Below are positions 1 to 5,756 of a stretch of DNA of 12,195 nucleotides, piece by piece. This stretch comes from JAVBMJ01 sp031552535. Its GTDB lineage: Bacteria > Bacteroidota > Bacteroidia > Bacteroidales > Rikenellaceae. The stretch is from positions 1 through 12,195 of the forward strand of contig JAVBMJ010000058.1 of NCBI GenBank assembly GCA_031552535.1, read 5' to 3'. The position numbers were made by a program, and so were the translations under genes. The stretch's first letter is position 1; each line of letters starts with the position of its first letter. The notes under the pieces were generated by a model, which saw only the letters and a list, made by a program, of their open reading frames with translations, had not been told where the DNA came from and did not search any database.

Positions 1-107
1 CCTCGGCTGAATCGTTCAATGCTAAAATCAAAGCTTTCAGGGCACAGTTCTGGGGTGTGCGGGACATCCCGTTCTTCATTTTCAGACTATCCAAAATATT
101 CGCTTAA
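1..107 (+). CDS. Transposase C-terminal end (ISAon1/ISL3-type DDE), cut by window edge
   Basis: Reading from base 3, the frame is open to TAA at 105-107 and gives about 34 residues beginning SAESFNAKIKAFRAQF and ending FRLSKIFA. The pattern 'AESFNAKIKxFR....RGVRD..FF.FRL.KI.A' is the usual C-terminus of Bacteroidota ISAon1-family (DDE_Tnp_ISL3-like) transposases, where the E in AESFN is the last acidic catalytic residue. That identification is family knowledge applied to a short piece. The rest of the gene lies upstream of the window, so it cannot be judged whether the element is intact. The element's right end should lie within the next few tens of bases (perhaps near 130-142), but no inverted partner is visible to fix it. 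Confidence 0.8.
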   Translation, partial: SAESFNAKIKAFRAQFWGVRDIPFFIFRLSKIFA

Positions 108-246
108 TACAACCCGCTCCACCCGGTTTTTACATTGATCCGTTTTTTTGTGGTTGTAATTTATGAATGGCATAAAAATTGATGGTTATGTATTCAGATT
201 AATTAAGAAAGCATTGTATAGAAATCTATTAAAATCTAAATCAGTC

Positions 247-828
247 ATGAAACCGAAATTTTACACGCTTGTTTTGCCCGCAGTCATGGCGTTTATTTTC
301 GCATCCTGCGCAACTATGAAGGTATCTACCGACTACGACCAGTCGAAAGACTTCAGGACGATGAAAACTTTTGCGATCCACGAGAACAGTTCATCCAACC
401 AGACCATCAGCACGCTGAATGAAGAACGCATTATCAATGCCGTGAAGGCGGAACTCAAGTCGAAAGGCTATACCGAATCGACAACTCCGGACTTTATGGT
501 CAATATTGTAACAGTTGTCGTTGATAAAAAGGCCGTTAGTGCCAATACGGATTATTATGGCTATGGCGGTCCATACCGTCCTTATGGATATTGGGGCGGT
601 GGCTTGGGTATGACCTCGACTACAACGTTCAATGTCGACGACTATAAAGACGGCTCGCTGATCATCGATATGGTCGATGCCAAAGCCAATAAATTGTTCT
701 GGGAAGGCATCGGCAACAGCGAAATCGATAGCCAGTTGAAGAATCCCGACAAGACTATTCCCGGAGCGGTCGCCAAGATACTGGCTTCTTTCCCCAATGC
801 GGGAGTCCAGCCGGTTGTTAAAAAATAA
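247..828 (+). CDS. DUF4136 domain-containing lipoprotein
   Basis: The product is 193 aa starting at ATG 247. The frame is open from an ATG at 163, but 247 is preferred because it puts a normal lipoprotein signal peptide at the N-terminus: MKPK, a hydrophobic stretch (residues 5-19) and a lipobox FASC with the modified Cys at residue 21. The mature part begins with a short V-S-T-D-Y-D motif and continues DFRTMKTFAI, typical of the DUF4136 family (predicted lipid-anchored envelope proteins of unknown function). A Tyr/Gly-rich loop (YYGYGGPYRPYGYWGGG, about residues 99-115) is followed by the conserved 'GSLIIDMVDAKANKLFWEG' block (about residues 132-150), close to the family pattern of G-x-L-x-I-D-x-x-D-...-L-W-x-G. 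Length is normal for the family. No convincing TAnnTTTG promoter was found between 108 and 246. A terminator follows at 879, so it is probably transcribed alone. Lipidation is inferred; the molecular role is unknown. Confidence 0.88.
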   Translation: MKPKFYTLVLPAVMAFIFASCATMKVSTDYDQSKDFRTMKTFAIHENSSSNQTISTLNEERIINAVKAELKSKGYTESTTPDFMVNIVTVVVDKKAVSANTDYYGYGGPYRPYGYWGGGLGMTSTTTFNVDDYKDGSLIIDMVDAKANKLFWEGIGNSEIDSQLKNPDKTIPGAVAKILASFPNAGVQPVVKK

Positions 829-878
829 AGCTATCGTGCTGTAAGGCCCCGGCAGGGGTTATGATATACATCTTCGAG

Positions 879-906
879 AGGCATGCCCCCAAGAGCATGC
901 CTTTTT
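879..906 (+). terminator. Rho-independent terminator after the DUF4136 gene
   Basis: The stem AGGCATGC (879-886) pairs perfectly with GCATGCCT (895-902) around an 8-nt loop and runs into a T tract (902-906). It lies 50 nt after the lipoprotein stop codon. A smaller CCCC/GGGG hairpin sits at 847-858 just before it. Confidence 0.85.
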
Positions 907-967
907 CGTTTTATAGCTTACAGCCGTTAAAGAACGAGAAGCGTATGGTAAAATATTTGTACAATTA

Positions 968-998
968 TTGGATTTTAAAATATAATTTTTTAACTTTG
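968..998 (+). promoter_or_regulatory. Bacteroidota-type sigma-70 promoter for the radical SAM operon
   Basis: The -7 box TAACTTTG (991-998) matches the Bacteroidota consensus TAnnTTTG exactly. A TTG at 968-970 lies 20 nt upstream, within the usual -33 spacing, and the spacer is AT-rich. Transcription would begin near 1005, giving a leader of about 55 nt. That leader holds a small hairpin (GAT-CCGG at 1021-1028 with CCGGATC at 1034-1040). It also holds a 4-codon ORF (ATG 1049, MSWL) whose TGA overlaps the ATG at 1060. Confidence 0.75.
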
Positions 999-1059
999 CG
1001 GGTGTGTAAAGCAATAGAAAGATGCCGGCCGTTCCGGATCACAATATAATGAGCTGGTT

Positions 1060-2328
1060 ATGAAAGAATCTGTTCTGGAAAAGCTTACGATCCTTGCCGA
1101 GTCGGCTAAATACGACGTTTCGTGCGCTTCCAGTGGCACTACACGTAAGAACAAACCGGGCAGCACGGGTAGTGCCAACGGCTGGGGAATTTGTCACAGT
1201 TTTACCGAAGACGGCCGTTGTGTGTCGCTACTGAAGATCATGCTGACCAATTATTGTATTTACGATTGCGCGTACTGTATAAACCGCCGCAGTAACGACA
1301 TTCGCCGCACGACGTTCACGGTCGACGAATTGACAGAGTTGACAATCGAATTTTATCGCCGGAATTATATCGAGGGGTTGTTCCTGAGCTCGGGTGTGGT
1401 CAATAATCCGGACTACACTATGGAGCGGATGGTAAGGGTGATCAAAAAATTGCGTACCGAACTCCGGTTCAACGGTTATATCCATATGAAAAGTATTCCG
1501 GGTGCGAGCCGCGAGTTGGTTAATGAGGCAGGATTGTACGCCGACCGCCTGAGCGTGAATCTTGAAATAGCCGTGGAGGAAAATTTGAAGCTGATAGCCC
1601 CCGAGAAAGACCATACGAGTATCTATAAACCCATGTCGTACATACAACAGGGCGTTCTGGAGAGTGCCGAGGACCGGCGGCGTTTCCGTAACGCTCCGCG
1701 CTTCGCTCCTGCCGGGCAGAGCACGCAGATGATCGTCGGCGCCACAGCCGAGAGTGATCGCCAGATATTGATGCTTTCGTCGGCCCTATATAAGCGCCCT
1801 ACGATAAAAAGGGTCTACTACTCGGGGTATGTGCATGTAAATTCATATGATACGCGTCTTCCCGCTCTCAAGCAGGCGCCGTTGGTAAGGGAAAACCGCC
1901 TTTATCAGGCCGACTGGCTGATGCGGTTCTACGGATTCGGGGCCGGCGAGATAGTTGACGATGCCCATCCCGACCTCGATCTGGAGATAGATCCAAAGCT
2001 GGCATGGGCTTTGCGGCACCCTGAGTCTTTTCCGGTAGATGTCAACCGTGCCGACCTGGCTATGATACTCCGTGTGCCAGGTATCGGTGTGAAGTCAGCC
2101 AACCTTATCGTTGCCACCCGCCGGCATTCGCGCATTACTGAGCAGACACTCCGCAAGATGGGTGTGGTGATGAAAAAGGCGCAGTATTTTATAACGTGCA
2201 GCGATCTTCAGATGTTGACCATCAATGAGATGAATCCGGGGCATCTGCGCAGGGTGCTTACGGCTCCCAAAACAACCTTGAGGGCGAACGACACCGAAGG
2301 GCAATTGTCTTTTACATTTCTGGGATGA
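1060..2328 (+). CDS. Putative DNA modification/repair radical SAM protein (TIGR03916-type)
   Basis: The product is 422 aa. The radical SAM cluster motif is C66-IYD-C70-AY-C73, spaced C-x3-C-x2-C, which should bind a [4Fe-4S] cluster and S-adenosylmethionine. A conserved N-terminal block precedes it (YDVSCASSGT, residues 18-27; NGWGICHSFTEDGRC, residues 40-54). The barrel region includes GLFLSSGV (residues 106-113) and GYIHMKSIPG (residues 139-148). Near the C-terminus, NRADLAMILRVPGIGVKSA (residues 329-347) is a helix-hairpin-helix motif of the kind that contacts DNA backbone non-specifically. This architecture and the adjacent DUF4130 gene match the TIGR03916 family ('putative DNA modification/repair radical SAM protein'). 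Substrate and reaction are unknown. The ATG start follows a matched promoter, and the 3' end overlaps the next start codon by ATGA, so the two proteins are probably made together. Extra cysteines (22, 45, 54, 380) may be structural or ligate a further cluster; that is speculation. Confidence 0.9.
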   Translation: MKESVLEKLTILAESAKYDVSCASSGTTRKNKPGSTGSANGWGICHSFTEDGRCVSLLKIMLTNYCIYDCAYCINRRSNDIRRTTFTVDELTELTIEFYRRNYIEGLFLSSGVVNNPDYTMERMVRVIKKLRTELRFNGYIHMKSIPGASRELVNEAGLYADRLSVNLEIAVEENLKLIAPEKDHTSIYKPMSYIQQGVLESAEDRRRFRNAPRFAPAGQSTQMIVGATAESDRQILMLSSALYKRPTIKRVYYSGYVHVNSYDTRLPALKQAPLVRENRLYQADWLMRFYGFGAGEIVDDAHPDLDLEIDPKLAWALRHPESFPVDVNRADLAMILRVPGIGVKSANLIVATRRHSRITEQTLRKMGVVMKKAQYFITCSDLQMLTINEMNPGHLRRVLTAPKTTLRANDTEGQLSFTFLG

Positions 2329-3089
2329 TGCAGGTTTTCCGTTACGATAAGACTTTCGACGGTTTATTGTGCGCTGTTTTCGACGCTTACGATCTGCGTT
2401 CATTTCCGGAACGCCTTATCGGAGCCGGAGAACCGGTGCCGATGTTCGCCGGTGAGCTTCATGAGGTTATTGTGTCGCCGGTAAAATCGGGTAGGGTATG
2501 GGCCGGGATCGAGAAACGGTTGCCGCATAATGTCTGCAATATGCTCTTGCACGTTTGGCTTTCGGAGCAGTCCGGCAGCGACGAGTTGCTGATGCGCTAT
2601 ATATGCAAGGTGTTCGATTCTCCCGGTGGCGTGTATTCCGACTTCTCGGACAACGATATTCTCTCCGCCAGGCAACTCGCCCAGAAGGTATCGAAGGAGG
2701 CGTTATACCTCGTTCAGTTCGTGCGGTTCCAGAAAGCTGGCGACGGAACCTTTTTTGCTCCCGTCTCGCCGCGTTACAACGCATTGCCTTTGGCGATAGG
2801 GCATTTCATAGACCGTTTTGCCGACCAGCGGTGGCTGGTTTACGATATGCAGCGCCGTTACGGCTACTACTACGACCTTGAAAAAGCGTCGGAGGTAACG
2901 CTCCTCGACGACGATAATTTTACAGGAGGCAAGCTCCGGGAGAATATGGTGGCCGAAGATGAAAAATTGTTCCAGGATATGTGGCGCAGCTACTTCAAGG
3001 CGATGGCAATAAAAGAAAGGATCAATCCCAAACTGCATCGCCAACATATGCCGCAGCGGTTTTGGAAATACATGACCGAGAAGCTATAG
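2325..3089 (+). CDS. DUF4130 / TIGR03915 family putative DNA repair protein
   Basis: The product is 254 aa. It starts with the family hallmark FRYDKTFDGLLCAVFDAY (residues 5-22) and ends with a conserved C-terminal block containing EDEKLFQDMWRSYFKAM and IKERINPKLHRQHMPQRFWKYM. The central part contains VSKEALYLVQFVRF and the run FIDRFADQRWLVYDMQRRYGYYYD. These features identify the TIGR03915 'probable DNA metabolism protein' family, which is genetically linked to the TIGR03916 radical SAM protein. In many bacteria this domain is fused to a uracil-DNA-glycosylase-like domain (TIGR03914). Here the protein stops at the end of the DUF4130 block, so any glycosylase partner must be encoded elsewhere or be absent. 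ATG 2325 overlaps the upstream TGA (ATGA). A second ATG at 2328 is an equally coupled alternative start. No catalytic residues are assigned. The role in DNA repair is inferred from family association only. Confidence 0.88.
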   Translation: MMQVFRYDKTFDGLLCAVFDAYDLRSFPERLIGAGEPVPMFAGELHEVIVSPVKSGRVWAGIEKRLPHNVCNMLLHVWLSEQSGSDELLMRYICKVFDSPGGVYSDFSDNDILSARQLAQKVSKEALYLVQFVRFQKAGDGTFFAPVSPRYNALPLAIGHFIDRFADQRWLVYDMQRRYGYYYDLEKASEVTLLDDDNFTGGKLRENMVAEDEKLFQDMWRSYFKAMAIKERINPKLHRQHMPQRFWKYMTEKL

Positions 3090-3180
3090 GTTTTCCGGAC
3101 TCGGGCGGAGGTCCATAGGGCATGCAATAGGGGTAATGCGGGCAGCGTTATATCGACTATAAATTGAGAAACTGTTTCAG

Positions 3181-3215
3181 AGAGCCTGTCCAAATTCCCT
3201 ATGGGAAGTATATTT
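3181..3215 (+). repeat. Half of a MITE-like terminal repeat (related to the 11801 element)
   Basis: AGAGCCTGTCCAAATTCC followed by CTATGGGAAGTATATTT aligns over about 35 nt with the left end of the element at 11801 (AGAGTCTGTCTAAATTTCC, then AATGGAAAGTATATTT). It differs at only a few positions. The short inner palindrome (TTCCC-TAT-GGGAA type) is preserved in both. No matching right end is found downstream, so this copy is truncated or was broken by later insertions. It starts 91 nt after the DUF4130 stop codon. Confidence 0.7.
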
Positions 3216-3253
3216 ATTACCCGCTGTGCATTTATACTTATGAATAAAGTGCC

Positions 3254-3365
3254 GTTTGCCAGTATGTTCGGCCTTGGCCGGAGGTCAAAGCCGGCAGTCC
3301 GCTGCCGTCCCATGCGGGGGGCTGCAACTCGCAGGGCTCGTTTTAGCCCTCCGCCGGCGGCAAAC
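3254..3365. other. GC-rich, highly structured block of unknown function
   Basis: The outer arms GTTTGCC (3254-3260) and GGCAAAC (3359-3365) are complementary. Inside them, GGCCGGAGG faces CCTCCGCCGGC. Nested within are CGGCAG/CTGCCG (about 3292-3306), CTGC/GCAG (about 3322-3334) and AGGGC/GCCCT (about 3333-3350). The nesting suggests a folded RNA or cruciform DNA rather than a gene. Both strands are open for 64-132 codons here, but those frames have low-complexity Arg/Pro/Ala composition and no recognisable domain, which is expected of GC-rich palindromic DNA. It lies between the half-MITE and the deleted insertion sequence and is noticeably more GC-rich than its surroundings. No known RNA family is recognised. 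Confidence 0.5.
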
Positions 3366-3450
3366 CTGAAGCGTAAGCAGTTAGTCAAGGTATAATGGAC
3401 AAAAACATCTGATTAATCGGCTGTAAATCTTTGTTACTATTTGTTTTATG

Positions 3451-3488
3451 GTAGTTTGATGAAATTTATTTCATCAAACTACTTTTTT
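3451..3488 (+). terminator. Strong hairpin terminator inside the left end of the IS remnant
   Basis: GTAGTTTGATGAAAT (3451-3465) pairs perfectly with ATTTCATCAAACTAC (3468-3482), giving a 15-bp stem on a minimal loop, followed by six T (3483-3488). Its position just inside the insertion sequence end suggests it shields the transposase from outside transcription, as many insertion sequences do. That role is inference. Confidence 0.85.
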
Positions 3489-3496
3489 ATGTCCCG

Positions 3497-3699
3497 TTCC
3501 CCTCGTGTTGGCTGCCCGCCATGTTCCACTATCTGGATAATCCGGCCTCCCTAAGTCAGGCAACTCGCTCGAATCGTTCTTCGGACATCTGAAACGGAAC
3601 ATATCGCTACATCGAGGATTATCAAAAGTTCATTACCAAAACTACGTGAAATGGTATCTCTATTTTCGAAACCAGGATCGCAAAAGCACAAAAAAATAA
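3497..3699 (+). pseudogene. Transposase C-terminal remnant with a frameshift
   Basis: One frame gives FPSCWLPAMFHYLDNPA (about 3497-3547). A neighbouring frame continues LPKSGNSLESFFGHLKRN and then ISLHRGLSKVHYQNYVKWYL to a TAA at 3697-3699. The join (LDNPA / LPKSGNSLESFF) reads naturally only if a single-base shift occurred near 3545-3555. The motif LPxSxNxLESFFxHLK...LHRGLS...WYL is typical of the C-terminal end of DDE transposases, where the E of LESFF is the likely last catalytic acid. The N-terminal and middle parts are missing, so this copy cannot be active. It belongs to the deleted element bounded by the repeats at 3387 and 3782. Confidence 0.75.
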
Positions 3700-3737
3700 T
3701 CCGGGCTCCGTGGGAGGGCTCAGATTATTTTTTTGTG
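3687..3737. terminator. Bidirectional hairpin terminator at the right end of the IS remnant
   Basis: CACAAAAAAATAATC (3687-3701) pairs perfectly over 15 bp with GATTATTTTTTTGTG (3723-3737). The 21-nt loop holds a small inner hairpin (CTCC/GGGAG). A-rich and T-rich arms make it a terminator candidate in both directions. Its left arm overlaps the stop codon of the transposase remnant. Confidence 0.75.
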
Positions 3738-3796
3738 AGTATCAGCCGGGCAAAAATCAGATGTTTTTGTACACATTACCTTTTAAAACAGTTTCT

Positions 3797-3930
3797 AATA
3801 TCATCGGTAATGTCCCGGGTTGTATGTTGCCCGATCCCGTGTCTGGAGCCTATTGAGCGAAAATGGCTGGCACTTCGTGTGGATTTGCGATAAAAATATG
3901 ACAAATCGGTGGAATTTAGAATAAAATCAC
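3797..3930. other. Intergenic stretch without recognisable content
   Basis: Between the repeat ending at 3796 and the rimP promoter I see no gene, RNA or convincing repeat. Small open frames on both strands here carry no family signature. Positions 3090-3166, just after the DUF4130 gene, are equally empty and contain no obvious terminator. Confidence 0.5.
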
Positions 3931-3938
3931 TATATTTG
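3931..3938 (+). promoter_or_regulatory. Bacteroidota -7 box, promoter of the rimP-nusA-infB operon
   Basis: TATATTTG matches the TAnnTTTG consensus exactly, and the following GTG is shared with the box at 10063. The -33 region at the expected distance (about 3908-3914) is poor, with no TTTG visible. Transcription would start near 3944, giving a leader of roughly 73 nt before rimP. Confidence 0.7.
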
Positions 3939-3955
3939 TGGCGTGAAAGAGGGAG

Positions 3956-3982
3956 ATTAGGGGACGATAGTCCCCTAATTTT
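3956..3982 (+). promoter_or_regulatory. Attenuator-like hairpin in the rimP leader
   Basis: ATTAGGGGAC (3956-3965) and GTCCCCTAAT (3970-3979) form a perfect 10-bp stem with a GATA tetraloop, followed directly by TTTT (3979-3982). This is the layout of an intrinsic terminator, yet it lies between the promoter and the first gene of an essential operon. It is therefore more likely a regulated attenuator or a stabilising 5' hairpin. A second small hairpin, ACCTA/TAGGT (3996-4010), sits immediately upstream of the rimP start and could affect its translation. Regulation is inferred. Confidence 0.65.
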
Positions 3983-4016
3983 GTAAATATCAATCACCTA
4001 AATAATAGGTTGGGGT

Positions 4017-4484
4017 ATGATAGATGTGGGAAAGATAAGAGGGGCGGCAGAGGATTACATGGCCGGGACCGATATGTTCGTCGTGGAAATCGCCTGTTCG
4101 CCGTCCAATGAGATAGAAGTATTGATCGACAGTGATTCGTCGGTGTCGATAGACGCCTGTGTCGACCTGAGCCGCCGGATAGAATCGGCTTTCGACCGCG
4201 AAGCGGAGGACTTCGAACTGACGGTGGCTTCGTGGGGTATAGGGCGTCCTTTAAAGATGCTGAGGCAATATCTTAAATTGGCGGGTAAACCGGTAGAGGT
4301 TGTTTTGAAGGATGGAGGCAAGGTCCGCGGAACCCTTTTAGCGGCCGATGAGGAGAGTGTTACAGTAGGATATGTGCGCCGTGTCGCTGTAGAGGGTTCG
4401 AAGAAGAAAAAAGAGGAGGACGTAGTGGAGCGGTACCCGTTGGCAGAAGTGAAATCGACGGTAGAATATATTGATTTTAAATAA
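4017..4484 (+). CDS. rimP: Ribosome maturation factor RimP
   Basis: The product is 155 aa, normal for the family. RimP assists 30S subunit maturation in the cytoplasm. The N-terminal domain (residues 1-75) shows the family order: VEIACSPSNEIEVLIDSD, where many homologues have V-x-V-x-I-D, then SIDACVDLSRRIESAFDRE, corresponding to 'ddCaevsrelsaaLD'. The usual V-S-S-P-G-L-x-x-P-L signature is changed here to VASWGIGRPL (residues about 70-79), in line with the looser form seen in Bacteroidota. The C-terminal SH3-like domain follows (VEVVLKDGGKVRGTLLAADEESVTV), interrupted by a lysine/glutamate-rich loop (KKKKEED). It is the first gene of the operon and is preceded by the leader hairpins at 3956 and 3996. 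nusA begins 21 nt after its stop. The assignment rests on both sequence and position before nusA. Confidence 0.93.
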   Translation: MIDVGKIRGAAEDYMAGTDMFVVEIACSPSNEIEVLIDSDSSVSIDACVDLSRRIESAFDREAEDFELTVASWGIGRPLKMLRQYLKLAGKPVEVVLKDGGKVRGTLLAADEESVTVGYVRRVAVEGSKKKKEEDVVERYPLAEVKSTVEYIDFK

Positions 4485-4505
4485 ATAAGAAGATAATACC
4501 TGGAT

Positions 4506-5735
4506 ATGGACAATCTCAATTTGATTAGCACGTTTGCTGAATTCAAAGAGTTAAAGAACATCGACAAGAGTACGATGATCAGTGTGTTGGAGGATGTATT
4601 CCGTCATTTGCTGATCAAAACGTACGGGACGGACGAGAATTACGACATTATTATCAATGCCGAGAAAGGCGACTTGGAAATATGGCGTAACCGGAGTATA
4701 GTCGAAGATGGAGCGGTTGAGAATTCCAATATGGAGATATCGCTTTCGGAGGCCAAAGCCATCGACCCTACATATGAGGTGGGCGAAGAGGTTGCCGATG
4801 AGATCAAGTTGAGCTCTTTCGGCCGCCGTGCGGTGCTTTCGTTGCGGCAGAACCTCGCTTCGCGTATCCTCGATCTGGAGAAGGCTAATCTTTACGAGAA
4901 ATATAGCGAGAAGGTGGGTGAGATCATAACTGGTGAAGTCTACCAGGTGTGGAAGAAAGAGATATTGGTGCTCGACGACGAGGATAACGAGTTGGTACTG
5001 CCCAAGTCGGAGCAGATTCCCAATGATTTTTTCCGCAAGGGCGACGCCATAAAGGCTATCGTATCGAAGGTCGAGATGAAAAATAACTCACCTTCTATCG
5101 TGTTGTCGCGTACTGCTCCGGAATTTCTTGAGCGGTTGTTCGAGCAGGAAGTTCCCGAGATTTTCGACGGGTTGATCACTATAAAGAAGATCGTGCGTAT
5201 TCCGGGCGAGAGGGCGAAGGTGGCCGTGGAATCGTACGACGAGAGGATAGACCCGGTAGGAGCCTGCGTGGGGATGAAGGGTTCGCGTATCTATTCTATT
5301 GTCAAGGAGCTGCGCAACGAGAATATAGATGTGGTGAATTACACAGCCAATACGCAGCTTATGATCCAGCGTGCACTGAATCCGGCCAAGGTTTCGTCGA
5401 TCAACATTGATGAGACCAGGAAGACGGCTTCGGTATATCTAAAGCCGAGCGACGTGTCGCTGGCTATCGGAAAGGGCGGGTTGAACATACGCCTTGCGAG
5501 CATGCTTACCGGCTATGACATAGATGTTTACCGCGAGGTTGAGGATGAAGACGTCGATCTCGACGAATTTGCAGATGAAATCGACCAGTGGATCATCGAC
5601 CAGTTCAAAAAAGTGGGTTGCGATACTGCTAAGAGCGTATTGGAGCTTCCTGTCGACGAACTGGCCAGGCGTACCGATCTCGAAGAAGAGACTATCCGGG
5701 AGGTAATCGCCATCCTCAAGTCGGAATTCGAATAG
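4506..5735 (+). CDS. nusA: Transcription termination/antitermination factor NusA
   Basis: The product is 409 aa. NusA binds RNA polymerase and nascent RNA and modulates pausing, intrinsic termination and antitermination. The N-terminal RNA-polymerase-binding domain (about 1-125) includes SSFGRRAVLSLRQNL. The S1 domain is about 136-202 (GEIITGEVYQVWKKEILVL...). KH1 (about 224-290) carries GACVGMKGSRI, and KH2 (about 300-345) carries AIGKGGLNIRLAS. An acidic linker (EDEDVDLDEFADEID) leads to a single helix-hairpin-helix-like segment at 365-405. The protein ends there and lacks the two acidic repeats that extend the roughly 495-aa enterobacterial protein. This is ordinary for Bacteroidota. It sits between rimP and infB, with 104 nt and a hairpin before infB. 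Confidence 0.97.
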   Translation: MDNLNLISTFAEFKELKNIDKSTMISVLEDVFRHLLIKTYGTDENYDIIINAEKGDLEIWRNRSIVEDGAVENSNMEISLSEAKAIDPTYEVGEEVADEIKLSSFGRRAVLSLRQNLASRILDLEKANLYEKYSEKVGEIITGEVYQVWKKEILVLDDEDNELVLPKSEQIPNDFFRKGDAIKAIVSKVEMKNNSPSIVLSRTAPEFLERLFEQEVPEIFDGLITIKKIVRIPGERAKVAVESYDERIDPVGACVGMKGSRIYSIVKELRNENIDVVNYTANTQLMIQRALNPAKVSSINIDETRKTASVYLKPSDVSLAIGKGGLNIRLASMLTGYDIDVYREVEDEDVDLDEFADEIDQWIIDQFKKVGCDTAKSVLELPVDELARRTDLEEETIREVIAILKSEFE

Positions 5736-5756
5736 CCGGAACAGGTATTATATATG

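Larger units (their letters stand above)
3387..3782 (+). mobile_element. Internally deleted insertion sequence (about 396 bp) with both inverted ends
   Basis: The left end AAGGTATAATGG then ACAAAAACATCTGATT (to 3414) is matched in inverse orientation at the right end by AATCAGATGTTTTTGT then ACACATTACCTT (3755-3782). A 16-nt core (ACAAAAACATCTGATT) is identical. Similarity continues inward to CGGCTG on the left and CAGCCG on the right. Between the ends are a terminator hairpin, a frameshifted transposase C-terminus and a second hairpin. A full-length element would be over 1 kb, so most of the transposase gene has been lost. No clear target-site duplication is visible. The family is not assigned with certainty. 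Confidence 0.75.
3167..3796. repeat. Inverted pair AGAAACTGTTT / AAACAGTTTCT flanking the mobile-DNA patch
   Basis: AGAAACTGTTT at 3167-3177 has a perfect inverted copy, AAACAGTTTCT, at 3786-3796. The two enclose the half-MITE, the GC-rich structured block and the deleted insertion sequence. The same 11-mer, exact or nearly so, forms the arm of the intergenic palindromes at 8885, 9942 and 10075. This may therefore be one composite element interrupted by a later insertion, or two independent remnants of the same repeat family. The sequence alone does not decide between these. Confidence 0.5.

Noticed and set aside
163..246. N-terminal extension of the DUF4136 protein to ATG 163
   Set aside because: It would bury the lipoprotein signal peptide behind 28 extra residues; the start at 247 gives a standard lipobox at residue 21.
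861..1049. 62-codon + strand frame starting at ATG 861
   Set aside because: It runs through the terminator at 879-906 and the promoter at 968-998, and its translation has no family signature.
2990..3388. 132-codon minus strand frame over the GC-rich block and the end of the DUF4130 gene
   Set aside because: It overlaps the conserved C-terminal block of the DUF4130 gene on the opposite strand, and its Arg/Pro/Ala-rich translation shows no domain; the openness is explained by GC-rich palindromic sequence.
3201..3395. 64-codon + strand frame across the structured block
   Set aside because: It starts inside the MITE half, has low-complexity basic translation and no recognisable motif; base-pairing structure explains the sequence better. 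Conservation in other genomes would reopen the question.
3797..3860. Possible tRNA-like fold in the sequence before the rimP promoter
   Set aside because: Short GGG/CCC pairings exist, but no cloverleaf, T-loop GTTCRA motif or acceptor stem can be assembled.
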